A stretch of DNA of 64,000 nt, taken from Mesostigma viride (lineage: Eukaryota > Streptophyta > Mesostigmatophyceae > Mesostigmatales > Mesostigmataceae). Of this stretch, positions 43,175 through 53,092 are shown piece by piece. Location: the NCBI GenBank assembly GCA_009746045.1, contig RPFO01000090.1:829298-893297 (forward strand), read 5' to 3'. The notes beneath the pieces are model-generated. The model was given only the letters and a program-made list of their open reading frames with translations. It was not told the DNA's origin and did not search any database. The translations under genes were made by a program, and so were the position numbers. The number at the start of each line of letters is the position of its first letter. Within the stretch, counting starts at the first letter, position 1.

Positions 43175-44890
43175 TTTCCAGCCTGATCTGAGTTCATTTG
43201 TTCAATATTCATATTTGTTTCATGTAAGATAACCGAGAAAATGACGAAAAACTGCACATGTATGCTGTCACGTGTCACCATTTGAGCTCATAATGAGCCC
43301 AATTTTTGTGGGTGGTCTATTTTTATGGTCTAGATGCTGCCTGCAAGAATCCAGCCTGAAATGAGTTCATTTGTTCACTGTTCATATTTGTTTCATGTAA
43401 GAAAAGGGGGAAAATGACGAAAAACTGCACATGTATGCTGTCACATGTCACCATTTGAGCTCAGAATGAGCCCAATTTTTGTGGGTGGTCTATTTTCATG
43501 GTCTAGATGCTGCCTGCAAGAATCCAGCCTGATATGAGTTCATTTGTTCACTGTTCATATTTGTTTCATGTAAGAAAAGGGGGAAAATGACGAAAAACTG
43601 CACATGTATGCTGTCACATGTCACCATTTGAGCTCAGAATGAGCCCAATTTTTGTGGGTGGTCTATTTTCATAGTCTAGATGCTGCCTGCAAGAATCCAG
43701 CCTGATATGAGTTCATTTGTTCACTGTTCATATTTGTTTCATGTAAGAAAAGGGGGAAAATGACGAAAAACTGCACATGTATGCGGTCAAATGTCACCAT
43801 TTGAGCTCAGAATGAGCCCAATTTTTGTGGGTGGTCTATTTTCATAGTCTAGATGCTGCCTGCAAGAACCCAGCCTGATATGAGTTCATTTGTTCACTAT
43901 TCATATTTGTTTCATGTAAGAAAAGGGGGAAAATGACGAAAAACTGCACATGTATGCTGTCACATGTCACCATTTGAGCTCAGAATGAGCCCAATTTTTG
44001 TGGGTGGTCTATTTTCATGGTCTAGATGCTGCCTGCAAGAATCCAGCCTGATATGAGTTCATTTGTTCACTATTCATATTTGTTTCATGTAAGAAAAGGG
44101 GGAAAATGACGAAAAACTGCACATGTATGCGGTCAAATGTCACCATTTGAGCTCAGAATGAGCCCAATTTTTGTGGGTGGTCTATTTTCATGGTCTAGAT
44201 GCTGCCTGCAAGAACCCAGCCTGATATGAGTTCATTTGTTCACTGTTCATATTTGTTTCATGTAAGAAAAGGGGGAAAATGACGAAAAACTGCACATGTA
44301 TGCTGTCACATGTCACCATTTGAGCTCAGAATGAGCCCAATTTTTGTGGGTGGTCTATTTTCATGGTCTAGATGCTGCCTGCAAGAATCCAGCCTGATAT
44401 GAGTTCATTTGTTCACTATTCATATTTGTTTCATGTAAGAAAAGGGGGAAAATGACGAAAAAATGCACATGTATGCGGTCAAATGTCACCATTTGAGCTC
44501 AGAATGAGCCCAATTTTTGTGGGTGGTCTATTTTCATGGTCTAGATGCTGCCTGCAAGAACCCAGCCTGATACGAGTTCATTTGTCCACTGTTCATATTT
44601 GTTTCATGTAAGAAAAGGGGGAAAATGACGAAAAAATGCACATGTATGCTGTCACATGTCACCATTTGAGCTCAGAATGAGCCCAATTTTTGTGGGTGGT
44701 CTATTTTCATGATATAAATGCTGCCTGCAAGAATCCAGCCTGATATGAGTTCATTTGTTCACTATTCATATTTGTTTCATGTAAGAAAAGGGGGAAAATG
44801 ACGAAAAACTGCACATGTATGCTGTCACATGTCACCATTTGAGCTCAGAATGAGCCCAATTTTTGTGGGTGGTCTATTTTCATGGTCTGA
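43175..44890 (-). repeat. 173-bp tandem array, right arm (inverted)
   Basis: About ten units, reverse complement of the left arm, with CCAGCCTGAAATGAG or CCAGCCTGATATGAG at 173-bp steps (43178, 43351, 43524 and so on). Alternate units share TGCGGTCAAATG versus TGCTGTCACATG, so a two-unit (about 346-bp) higher-order block was amplified at 43700-44560. Confidence 0.95.
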
Positions 44891-44991
44891 AGGCTGGATG
44901 ACCCCTGCTTTATTGACAAATATAAGGATTTAATCACATGTGGAAAAATTGAGTAAAATTTATGAAATTGAGCAAACACTTATGAATGCAG

Positions 44992-45416
44992 CCACCGTGC
45001 AGCAGTCATAGCAATACACGCGGGCCTGCTCTTTGCCACCGCTGCAATCAGCCCGGTCACTTCGCCCGGGATGTTCATCTCTCAGTGCCCGGCAGCCCAG
45101 GGCGGGCGCCGGCAGTGACTAGTAGGGCAGGGCGGGCCGGATGGTAGTGAGGAAGGGAATTTGCGGGCTGGTGCGGAAGGGGAGGCCAGTCCGACCCACC
45201 AGGTGTTCTCACCCCACCTGGGTGCCCAGATAGCAGCGATGGTTGGTACCGCTGGTGAGGTGGGGGACTCCTCTGGGCACGGGGTAGTAGCGGAAGGGGA
45301 AGCAGCTACACCTCTGGTGACGGGGACAACGGGGGTTGGAGGTAGCCTGGCAGGCGTACACGCTGCCGGGGGCGGGCTCCCTATAGTGGGCCATTCCTCA
45401 ACGTACACACCCAGCT
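44992..45416 (+). pseudogene. Copia element Gag, second part
   Basis: Directly after the foldback end the frame gives CHRCNQPGHFARD, a second zinc-knuckle-like motif whose last Cys is replaced, so Gag resumes here. It then becomes Gly/Ala-rich and shifts frame before the integrase. No conventional copia protease is seen in this interval. Confidence 0.5.
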
Positions 45417-46301
45417 TTGGCAAAAGGCTCGCCATGCAGTGACGTGTCTGGTCCTGGTGAGGTGCTTAGTGTGTGGGAGATCGGTGTACGGCTGCATAGG
45501 CGGCTAGGTCATGGTCATGCGTCAGAACAGTGGGCATCTGCGTTAGGGTTTCCGGAGCTGGTGGCAGCCTGTAAGGAGGTATGGCAGCGATGTGGCCACT
45601 GTCAGCGCAATGCACCCAAGCCGCGTAGGTTCCATGCACGCACACCCGAGTTGGAGAGAGGCCGTATACAGTGCGATGTGCTGACCTACGACAAGAAGCA
45701 GTATGTGCTGGGGGTAGCAATTAGGTTCTCTAGGATGAAGGTGATAGAGCCGTTGAACCGCATGTTCAAAGAGGACCTGGCGGCTGCCCTGCTGCAGGTT
45801 AAGTCAAGGTTTGCTGTAGTATCGGCGATAGAGTGCGACCAACAGTTTGAGTGCTGTAGGGGAGTGGCTGGCTTGGAGCAGATAGAAATAGCTGGCGCAG
45901 CTGACCATGAGCATCAGGGGCTGGTGGAGCGGCACATCCAGACCTCAAAGTATGTCATGTTAGCGCTAGGGCAGATGAACTCCAAGTCATATCGCGAGCA
46001 GGTTTTCTGGTGTAGGAAGGTAGAGGATCACCTGAATAATCGTGTGCTGTGCAGGGTAGAAGGGGAGGACGGTATCGTAGCGGTGACCCCTCGTGGACTT
46101 GAAATGGGTCTGCTGCCACGTGAGGTGGTGGAGGCCTACAGGGACCATCTGTGTGACCGTTACCTGCGTATGGCACAGCTTGATCTGCGCAGAGGACTAG
46201 TGTACTTGCCAGTGGAGGGAGCGAGGGTGTGGGCCTATAGGGAAGGGCCTCTATGGGCCATCGTGGCCAGTGGGAGGGCCCTGGCGTGGTCACGGAGGTA
46301 G
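45417..46301 (+). CDS. Copia element integrase
   Basis: One 294-codon frame. The N-terminal zinc module is LHRRLGH...CGHC (HHCC, GAG-pre-integrase type). The catalytic core has Asp in IQCDVLTYD, Asp in IECDQQFE and Glu in GLVERHIQ. The family inserts cDNA into the genome. The frame is open and overlaps the next one by 49 bp. The first codons may be Gag or a junction, so the exact start is unknown; in copia elements it is released from a polyprotein. Confidence 0.75.
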   Translation: MAKGSPCSDVSGPGEVLSVWEIGVRLHRRLGHGHASEQWASALGFPELVAACKEVWQRCGHCQRNAPKPRRFHARTPELERGRIQCDVLTYDKKQYVLGVAIRFSRMKVIEPLNRMFKEDLAAALLQVKSRFAVVSAIECDQQFECCRGVAGLEQIEIAGAADHEHQGLVERHIQTSKYVMLALGQMNSKSYREQVFWCRKVEDHLNNRVLCRVEGEDGIVAVTPRGLEMGLLPREVVEAYRDHLCDRYLRMAQLDLRRGLVYLPVEGARVWAYREGPLWAIVASGRALAWSRR

Positions 46302-47245
46302 ATCCGGATCACATGCTGGCCGAGGTAGCGCTTGAGGAGCGCGCTCGAGTCCGGCTTCTGGCCTGGAAGCATCTCCGCCCCTACTATGATGGGCTGGGGC
46401 CGCCAGACCCGCCCATTGATGATGAGTCAGAGGACTCCAGTGCGCAGACAGGAGGGGAGGTGGGGGATCCTGGAGGGGCGGTAGAGGGGCTGAGGGAGAA
46501 GGAAGGGCCTGATCAGCCGGCTTCCTCCTCTCTTCTGCCGAGCGCTGGGTTGCCGGCGCTCGACGGCAGTCCAGCCAGTGGTGGGCACGGCGGGTTGGGG
46601 GTTGCCCCACCTGCAGGGGGCCGAGACGAGCAGAGCGCGGCGATGTTGGCCCGCATCATCGAGCGGCTGCAGCGGGGCCGACAACGTGTTGCGACGAGGG
46701 AGCAAGGACTGTCGGTGCCCAGCGAGCCACGGACCGGTGTGGCAGTGATGCCGACCGCAGGTGGAGAGTCACGGGCCGGCGGTGCTGGCGCGCCGACCGC
46801 AGGTGATGGCCAGCAGGGTGGTGACCCTGGGGCAGCAGCAAGTACGAGCTATGCAGCGCCGGGTGGGGGCGAGCCTGAGGGAAGCGGCAATGCTGCCGAG
46901 GAGATTGGTAAGGCGGGTAAGAATAGGGCTTCTGTGTCCAAGCTGGTCGATTGGGGCCAGAGCGCTCTAGCTGGTTGTAGGCTGGAGGTGGATACGGATG
47001 CTGCTGTGTGTCTGCTGGGTGAGGGTGTGGCTCGTCATTTCCCAATGCGTGATTCCAAGTGGCAGTTTGTACAGGACTTTTCGGGTGTGGTCAAGGTGCG
47101 AGTCATTGGAGAGGTCATGTTGACTATTCTGGGACGCGAGACGCCGTTCTGTGTAGTGCAGGGATACGATGGTCCTGCTATATTGGGGTTACCATTCCTC
47201 ATGCAATCATCCCGATGTGCAGATACAGAGCACTCGTCTGACTAG
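46253..47245 (+). CDS. Copia element middle frame: integrase tail and retropepsin-like region
   Basis: 330 codons overlapping the integrase frame. The start (GQWEGPGVVTEVDPD) looks like the integrase C-terminal GKD-type module. A long low-complexity stretch follows, then LEVDTDAAVCLLGEGVA and, 60 residues later, AILGLPFL. D-T-x-A with a downstream ILG-x-x-FL is the retropepsin pattern, though the usual Gly of DTG/DSG is Asp here. If real, the order is INT-PR-RT rather than the copia order PR-INT-RT. Confidence 0.5.
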   Translation: MGHRGQWEGPGVVTEVDPDHMLAEVALEERARVRLLAWKHLRPYYDGLGPPDPPIDDESEDSSAQTGGEVGDPGGAVEGLREKEGPDQPASSSLLPSAGLPALDGSPASGGHGGLGVAPPAGGRDEQSAAMLARIIERLQRGRQRVATREQGLSVPSEPRTGVAVMPTAGGESRAGGAGAPTAGDGQQGGDPGAAASTSYAAPGGGEPEGSGNAAEEIGKAGKNRASVSKLVDWGQSALAGCRLEVDTDAAVCLLGEGVARHFPMRDSKWQFVQDFSGVVKVRVIGEVMLTILGRETPFCVVQGYDGPAILGLPFLMQSSRCADTEHSSD

Positions 47246-47451
47246 AGTGGGGCATGGGTCGATTGAGCTCGAGGGCTACAAGTCAATTCAGCCACTTAGT
47301 CGCATCTGCACCACAGTAGCCAGGTTGGCAGCCTTGTCTGGCACTGAGGGGGTGGCGTGGGGACCAGATCTCCCGCCGGCTGTAGACTTGGTGCTACCGG
47401 CATTGTTGCACCCCTCTAGCATAGGCATCACCAAGAGAGATATCGCAGCCC

Positions 47452-48786
47452 ATGCACTCGCCTATAGACTGGGATGAACTGGTCAGGCAGATGTCCACGC
47501 CCAGTGGGTTTTCGTCATGGTGGTGTGCTTTCCGTAGGGCCGTGGAGGAGTGGCAGGGCTACGGTGTGTATGAGCCACTGGACGAGGTACCTGAGGGGGC
47601 AAGGGTGCTGCCCCTCAAGATGGTGCTGTCGCATAAGGTGAAGGGGGGTGTGGAAATTTGCTATGTCAGGCCTGTGTCACAAGAGTTCTCGGGCACGAGT
47701 GAGCTTGCGAGGGAGGAACTGTACACGCCTGGTCTTGCTTGGGATAGCTTCCGGGTACTTAGTATGATCCTCTTAGGTTTCCTGGATGAGGGCAGGGACT
47801 ATGCTTGTGGCTCGGTTGATATCAAGCGGGCGTTCCCCAACTCGAGTGAGGAGGTGTTTGATGAGGTACGGGGTGAGACATCGCCACTGGTGGTGGTGGC
47901 TCCGCCTTTCTGGCGGGAAGTGGTGATGGCCAGGTTTATGGGGCTACGCAAGGCAATAGAGGGTCTCCAGAGCGCGTCGATAGTGTGGCGGACTACGCTG
48001 GTACGCAAGCTCAGCGAGATAGCCTCCTTTGAGGTGTCCCCATTTGATCCATCGCTGTTTGTCACTCACACACCCTCTGGACCTATGTTTGTTCAGCTCC
48101 ATGGGGATGACCTGCGTGTGATTGCGCCTCGTGCTGACCTACATCAGTTCTATGCGGCGGTTGCGGAGCGGTTCCCAGTGGGTGAGTTACAGCTGTTGGA
48201 GCCAGGTAAGCCACGAGTGTTCTTCGGTGTCCTGCAAACCATGAGTGTGGTGCAGGGCAAGTATCAGTTGCACCTGAGTATGCCCAGTGAGTATTGCGAG
48301 AAGCTGGTGATGGGAGTGGATGAGTGGTGTGACAAGGGATTGTGGAGCCGGTTGCGTGGCAAGCTTGGTTGGATGGCGACGGTGTGCGCGCCTGACCTAC
48401 TTGTGCTCAGCAGGACTGTAGATGAGGTGCTTGCTCCCATCCCTCCCTCAGTGGTGAAGCAGTATGTCCGCTCGAGCCCTGGTGTTGTGTTGTCCGGGCT
48501 GAGCTTATCCCGACCAGTTACTCTGCACTGTTTCGCCGACACCTCTGGTGAGGGTCGGGAGGTCACCCGGGTACGAGCACGCATGGGTGGTCTGTCTGTC
48601 TTGGCTAACTCTGATGGCAATGCATCCTTGTGTGCGTGGTACTCTCGCTTGTGCCGGAGGGTGGCTGCTGGCTCGGATACTAACGAGTGTCGTGGTGTAT
48701 GCGAATGTATCAAGAATTCGATGTATCTCGAGCAGTTTCTGCGCTGGTTGGGTGGGTGGTTGAGTGTGCATGACCATTGGTGCTGA
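47452..48786 (+). CDS. Copia element reverse transcriptase
   Basis: 444 codons from ATG. RVT_2-type landmarks: CGSVDIKRAFPNSS (motif A), GLRKAIEGLQSASIVW (equivalent of YGLKQ-PR-W), SPFDPSLFV, then VQLHGDDLRV where YVDD is expected, and RVFFGVLQ. The two catalytic Asp remain but Tyr-Val is replaced by His-Gly. The RNase H start lies near the end (HCFADTSG). The frame is open, unlike Gag. Confidence 0.8.
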   Translation: MHSPIDWDELVRQMSTPSGFSSWWCAFRRAVEEWQGYGVYEPLDEVPEGARVLPLKMVLSHKVKGGVEICYVRPVSQEFSGTSELAREELYTPGLAWDSFRVLSMILLGFLDEGRDYACGSVDIKRAFPNSSEEVFDEVRGETSPLVVVAPPFWREVVMARFMGLRKAIEGLQSASIVWRTTLVRKLSEIASFEVSPFDPSLFVTHTPSGPMFVQLHGDDLRVIAPRADLHQFYAAVAERFPVGELQLLEPGKPRVFFGVLQTMSVVQGKYQLHLSMPSEYCEKLVMGVDEWCDKGLWSRLRGKLGWMATVCAPDLLVLSRTVDEVLAPIPPSVVKQYVRSSPGVVLSGLSLSRPVTLHCFADTSGEGREVTRVRARMGGLSVLANSDGNASLCAWYSRLCRRVAAGSDTNECRGVCECIKNSMYLEQFLRWLGGWLSVHDHWC

Positions 48787-49043
48787 CCACCACTGTTCAC
48801 ACCGACAGCCAGCCGTTGGTGAGTTTCATCCTGAACGCGCTGTCCCGGACGCGCGATCTTGACTTCCTTCTTTTGAAGGAGTTATCTTACGCTGTGAGCG
48901 TGCTCCACATGCCTGGGAAGCTCAACCCCGCTGACGCTGTGACCAAGCTGTTCTCGGCGGCGCGTGAGCAGTACGGGATTCTGCGGATGGTCATGGCTGG
49001 TGCCCTGGGCGACTTGCGGGGACTGCTGAGTGGCACATTGTGA
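48777..49043 (+). CDS. Copia element RNase H, C-terminal part
   Basis: It continues the RT/RH polyprotein in another frame: VHTDSQPLVSF (catalytic Asp), DLDFLLLKELSYAV and KLNPADAVTKLF, the standard end of copia RNase H. It overlaps the previous frame by 10 bp, so one frameshift separates them. Confidence 0.75.
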   Translation: MVLTTTVHTDSQPLVSFILNALSRTRDLDFLLLKELSYAVSVLHMPGKLNPADAVTKLFSAAREQYGILRMVMAGALGDLRGLLSGTL

Positions 49044-49458
49044 CCCTGTGGCAAAATCTTTCCAGCAGTTGACATTTGGACCTATCTGTTTGGTGGGCTG
49101 GGTATGATCCCTTAACGAGCCCTTTAACTGAAAAGGGGGACCCGGTACGGCTGGGTTAACTTGGTGGGGCTGTGTCCTTGCTGGGTGTGCGGTTTTGATG
49201 ATATGTGCATGTGGATGTGCCGTGACTCAAGGGCGATCGTAATGATCAGTCTTGTGTTCTAGCTTGCTCACAGGACTTACGGCAGACACTGACAGCTCAA
49301 CCAGGGCATGAATGGGCGCCAAGGAAGGGGTAGAGACTCCTCTAGTACATAATGCTCTGGATGATGTTGTGCAGTATGGGGAGTGTTTGCTGGTAGCTCT
49401 TGAGTGAGAATATATGGTGTTGATGGATGGGTGACTGCTCGAAAAGAAAATGGGCTGG
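49044..49458 (+). other. Copia element 3' untranslated region
   Basis: No ORF. It ends in a purine-rich stretch (CGAAAAGAAAATGGG, about 49440-49454) directly before the 3' LTR, probably the polypurine tract. Confidence 0.6.
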
Positions 49459-49963
49459 TGTTGTGATATTGCAGATCTCGCAGTCACTACTACTTGAATT
49501 GGTACGGAATTTGGTACGCCGATATTTGGGCTGTTGCGTGTCTGAGCATTGTCGGAATTTCAGGGGTGCGCAATCTGACTTTACTTCTTGCGTTTGTCAA
49601 TGTTGTCCGTTGGCTAGGGCTTATGTGGTCGAATCTCGGTGATGCTATTTTCGGTGGTGACGGCTTATGCGTTTGTGGTCCTGTAACGGTTGTGACTGTT
49701 GGTTGGTTGGTACTCGGCCGGTGGTTTAATGTTTTGTGGGCGGCGCTGAATGGATCAGTGTAGCGCCGCAGGTCCTGTCACTACTGCTTGGCGTGCTAGG
49801 ATGACAAAAGCCGACAAAAGTGGTGCGAACGTAACATTGACGGTATTCCACTGTTAATGGCGTACGTGAGCTACAAAGAGGTCGGGGGCTTGTGCTGAGC
49901 GCGTCAGATTATTGAATTTTCCGTCAAGAAATTTTCTATTCAATATATCCATTTAATACAACA
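49459..49963 (+). repeat. Copia element 3' LTR
   Basis: 505 bp, nearly identical to 32795-33300. Confidence 0.95.
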
Positions 49964-50058
49964 GCTGTCGTGTTGGTTGGAGAGTACTGAGCGCCCCCAG
50001 TGCACTGGGTGCGCTCATGCACTGGGGGCGCTCAGTACTCTCCAACCAACACGACAGC
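49964..50058. repeat. Palindrome with 41-bp perfect arms inside LINE-B
   Basis: Arms 49964-50004 and 50018-50058 with a 13-nt loop. The complement of 50059-50072 is found at 32776-32789, on the other side of the copia element, so the original arms were about 60 bp and the copia element landed in the left arm. Confidence 0.92.
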
Positions 50059-50717
50059 CAACGGTAACACGCCTTTATTTGCGAATCTGCTGGCAGAATC
50101 TGCGCTGGTTGCATGCAATGCTTCTTTCGCACGCCCCGCTGAGCAGCTTGCCACCTTTTTTGGGCCGTCGGATCGGGTGGTGTGCCTTGACTATATCTGC
50201 GTACGTCGGGCTCAGCGCCCCTCAGTTGTTGATGCTCGCGTCCTGCAAGATTCTGTCAGCACGGTGGAATCTGATCACCGTCTCGTGCTCGCTCGCATCA
50301 AATTGCGATTTCCTGGGGTGAAACCGTCGCGACAGCTGGCGCCTCAGCCAGGTGCTCCGGATTGTGCTGAAGGATGCCGACAAGATGTCAGCAGAAGAGC
50401 AGGCCGCTATGTCGCACAGGGATGACTTTCTGGCAGTCTTTGACGCCAGGCCGGGCAGCCGCCAGCAGTTACATGCCATTCCGCCGCCGGGTGATATTTC
50501 AGTGATCCTCCGTGGTGTCGCTGCCAAGTATCGCCTGGCTGCCCGCACTCTCCCCTCCTTGCCTCCGCGCCGACAGCTTGCTGTCCACCGTCACGCACCG
50601 ACAGTGGTCGCCGCCAGGCAGATGCTCCGCCGCAACAGGGATCCGACTGCCAAACCTGGGCTGCAAGCAGCTTTGAGGGTCGCCTACGAGCAGGCTGAGA
50701 AGGCAGACGCTCAGCAG
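50018..50717 (+). pseudogene. LINE-B ORF2, endonuclease C-terminal part and linker
   Basis: TANGNTPLFANLLAESALVA and VVCLDYICVRRAQ, then VESDHRLVLARI (the conserved SDH) complete the APE-type endonuclease. It then runs into the region before RT, with a frame change near 50340, and is cut by the LINE-C fragment at 50728. Confidence 0.7.
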
Positions 50718-50727
50718 ATCTATATAT

Positions 50728-50889
50728 TAAAAATATAATTACTTACAGCAGAGTGAAATCACTCAAACCAAAGCAAGCGCCCAGCTATAAACCTATATAC
50801 AGAGCCATGTCAAAGCTCTATACTACGATAAGACCAATGGAAACGCCTAACGGGAGGAACCTAATAGCCCTGCTGCACCGCAAAATCAG
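50728..50889 (-). mobile_element. 5'-truncated LINE-C copy (about 160 bp)
   Basis: It matches the 3' end of LINE-C at about 57644-57812, minus strand, differing by a single A/G. It is flanked by CAGATCTATATAT at 50715-50727 and 50887-50899, a target duplication of 10-13 bp. Only 3' UTR is present. Confidence 0.85.
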
Positions 50890-52905
50890 ATCTATATATG
50901 GTCAAGGACCTGCGCAGCTGCCAGCAGAAGCACGACGGCAAGGGGGCCTGGTTCTGGTACAAGCGCCTCGGGCACCCGGACGGCCTCGGCCGGCCCCACC
51001 GCCACGACGTCCCTGGCGCCCCAGCCAAGCGGCTTCGTACCAGCTGGGCCGCGGCCACGGCCGAGGTTGTGGGGACAGCTGCGCCGCCCGGGCCGCCCCT
51101 GCTCCCAGCCGCCGCCGCCCGCCCGGCCGCCCTCAGGCCGGCCCCGCTGGGCCCCCGGCCCCGCCTAGCTAGGTCAGCGGCGGACTACCTAGTCCCCCCG
51201 CTGATCGGCCCATGCACTTGGCGACCCGTCCGACATGCCTCCTTTCACCTCTCGCGAGGTCACGGAGGCGGTCCAGCGCCTACGTTATGACGCAGCCACC
51301 GGCTCCGACGAGATTCCTGCCGCAGTTGTGAAACTTGCAGCCGAATTCGAGGACACCGGTGTTATGCTGCTCTTCCGGGACATCGAAACCGCCTTCTGCT
51401 GTCGTCGCAACCACCTCCAGCAGCCTGGCAATTAACACAGTTTTCGCACGATGCTGTACAAGAACAAGGGGTCGTCTGCCGACCCCGGCAACTACAGAAG
51501 GGTGTGCATTCAAAGCGCCCCCCTCAGGCTTCTTATGCGGCTCATCCTGAACTGCCTGCGCACGGCCCTGGACGGTCACCTCAGCGAGACTCAGCACGGC
51601 TTCCGTTCAGGTCGCAACACAGTACAGGCCTGCACTCTTCGCTACAGTCTCGCCGAATGGTGGAGGAACTGCAACGCCTTCAGCCTGGTGAGTCCCGCGC
51701 CCTTTGCACCTTGTGCTGGTGGACTTCATCAAAGCCTTCGATTCGGTTTTCTGGCCTGCGCTTTGGGACATCCTCGAGCTGTTCCGAATCCCCCGCCCCC
51801 TTATTGCTGTCATCCGCAACCTGTATGAAGGGTCCACCACTTCGGTGCGCACTTCTTACGCGACCACGCCACCATGCCCTTTACAGAAGGGTTTGTGGCA
51901 GGGCTGCGTGCTGTCGCCCTACCTGTTCATTATTGTGGTCGAATACGTAATGATTCAGGCGCGCAAGCGATTTGCCCGCATCGTGGGTATAGGGAACCAG
52001 GGGTGCAGGTTGCTAACAAATTCTGGCATGGCGGCGCGGACACGGAGATTCGGCTGGCAGACATCATCTACGTAGACGACACCACCCTCTTCGAGGACAC
52101 TGGGCACGTGCAGACATGGCTGGACTGCCTGGCTATCGAGGCCCGTGCAGTGGGGCTTGAGGTCAGCAAGAAGACAGAGGCCCTGGCGGTTGGGCTCACC
52201 CACTCACCGCCACCCCTCTATCTCCTAGACGGCTCTCGAGTCTTGTATCAGGACCGCGTCAAGCTGCTGGGCAGCCTGCTTCCCAGCTGCGAGGTTGATG
52301 TGGACCATTGCATCTCCCTCGCCTGGCACGCTTTACGCCAGTACCGGGCCCTGTGGCGCAAGCCCCTGGGCAAGATCGAGAAACAGGACCTGTTTAAGGT
52401 CCTCGTCCTTCCTGTTCTCACATATGGGGCCGAGACGTGGACCCTCACCGCCGACCTGGCCCGCAAGCTGGACGGCGCGGTCACCAACATGCTGCGCTCC
52501 ATTTTCAGAGTAGGATATGCTGCTCACGTCCGCAATGAGGACCTGTATCAGGGCATGCCATATATCACCAGCACCATTAAGCAGCGGCGCCTGCAGCTAG
52601 TAGGTCACCTAGCTCGCACCAACCAGGTAGATACCTCTCGTGGCCCCCCCGCGGGACTGCGACCAGCTCAGCCTGGCCGGCACCTCCTGACGTGGGCCGG
52701 GCCCAGTGATGTTAGACGCCGCAAGGCCCGCACCTTCAAAGAACAGCTAGTAGAGGACATGGGGGGCCTAGGCCTCTCCGTGATTTGGAAGAAGATGATG
52801 GACAAGGCCAAGTTGGCCCAGGTCATAGAGGACAACGAGCCCCCCCCTGTGGGGAAGCGCCCGCGTGTGCAAACCCACGGGAGGCACGCCAGACAGCTCC
52901 CCTAG
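50890..52905 (+). pseudogene. LINE-B ORF2, reverse transcriptase and C-terminus
   Basis: Read in several frames: FTSREVTEAVQRLRYDAATG (RT start), NYRRVCIQSAPLRLLMRLI, LSETQHGFRSGRNT, LVDFIKAFDSV (motif A), LWQGCVLSPYLF, IIYVDDTTLF (YVDD), LLGSLL, LVLPVLTYGAETWTL, and RRLQLVGHLART near the end. The last frame (about 52040-52905) is intact. Stops and shifts at about 51170, 51430, 51700 and 52030 make this copy inactive. Non-LTR RTs copy their RNA at a nicked target. Confidence 0.85.
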
Positions 52906-53082
52906 GGCAGCGTGATGCTGTTTAGATAGATGTTGTAGTTAGTGATGCTGTTATTAGATAGATGTTGTAGGTCGATGATGTAGATAGATTAGACCGGTAG
53001 GACTGTTAGCACCCACCCATCCATCCATCGGGGTTAATGCTCCGTGACTCCCCAACGGGAGCACGAGCCTAATTAATTAATT
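52906..53082 (+). repeat. LINE-B 3' UTR: GATAGATGTTGTAG repeats, stem-loop, TAATTAA tail
   Basis: Two TAGATAGATGTTGTAG units, then TGCTCCGTGACTCCCCAACG/GGGAGCA (same stem-loop as LINE-A) and (TAAT)n. Confidence 0.7.
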
Positions 53083-53092
53083 AATCCATTCC

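Larger units (their letters stand above)
34449..44991. mobile_element. Foldback-like element with inverted 173-bp satellite arrays
   Basis: The ends are ATTCATAGGTGTTTGCTCAA at 34449 and the inverted TTGAGCAAACACTTATGAAT ending at 44991; the TIR runs about 27 bp with two mismatches. Inside each TIR lie about ten 173-bp units in opposite orientation (34529-36185 and about 43175-44890), then a unique core with a Tudor-like ORF, a 109-bp repeat array, three 66-73 bp repeats, and the PAT-type element. Removing it restores the copia gag frame (CCTCAGGGG joined to CAGCCACCG) with at most one duplicated base, so it inserted without a normal target duplication. No transposase was recognised in its own core. 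Confidence 0.75.
32795..49963 (+). mobile_element. Ty1/copia-like LTR retrotransposon, complete but interrupted
   Basis: Direct LTRs 32795-33300 and 49459-49963, both TGTTGT...ACAACA. The flanks are GCTGT at 32790-32794 and 49964-49968, a 5-bp target duplication. Internal order is gag, INT, a retropepsin-like stretch, RT, RNase H. Gag is split by the foldback element 34449-44991. Without that insert the element is about 6.6 kb. The LTRs differ by about three substitutions and a few 1-4 bp indels, so the insertion is fairly recent. A purine-rich GAAAAGAAAATGGG precedes the 3' LTR (PPT). Confidence 0.9.

Noticed and set aside
45161..45442. Separate gene before the copia integrase
   Set aside because: Gly/Ala-rich frame inside the copia element between zinc knuckle and integrase, best explained as frameshifted Gag.
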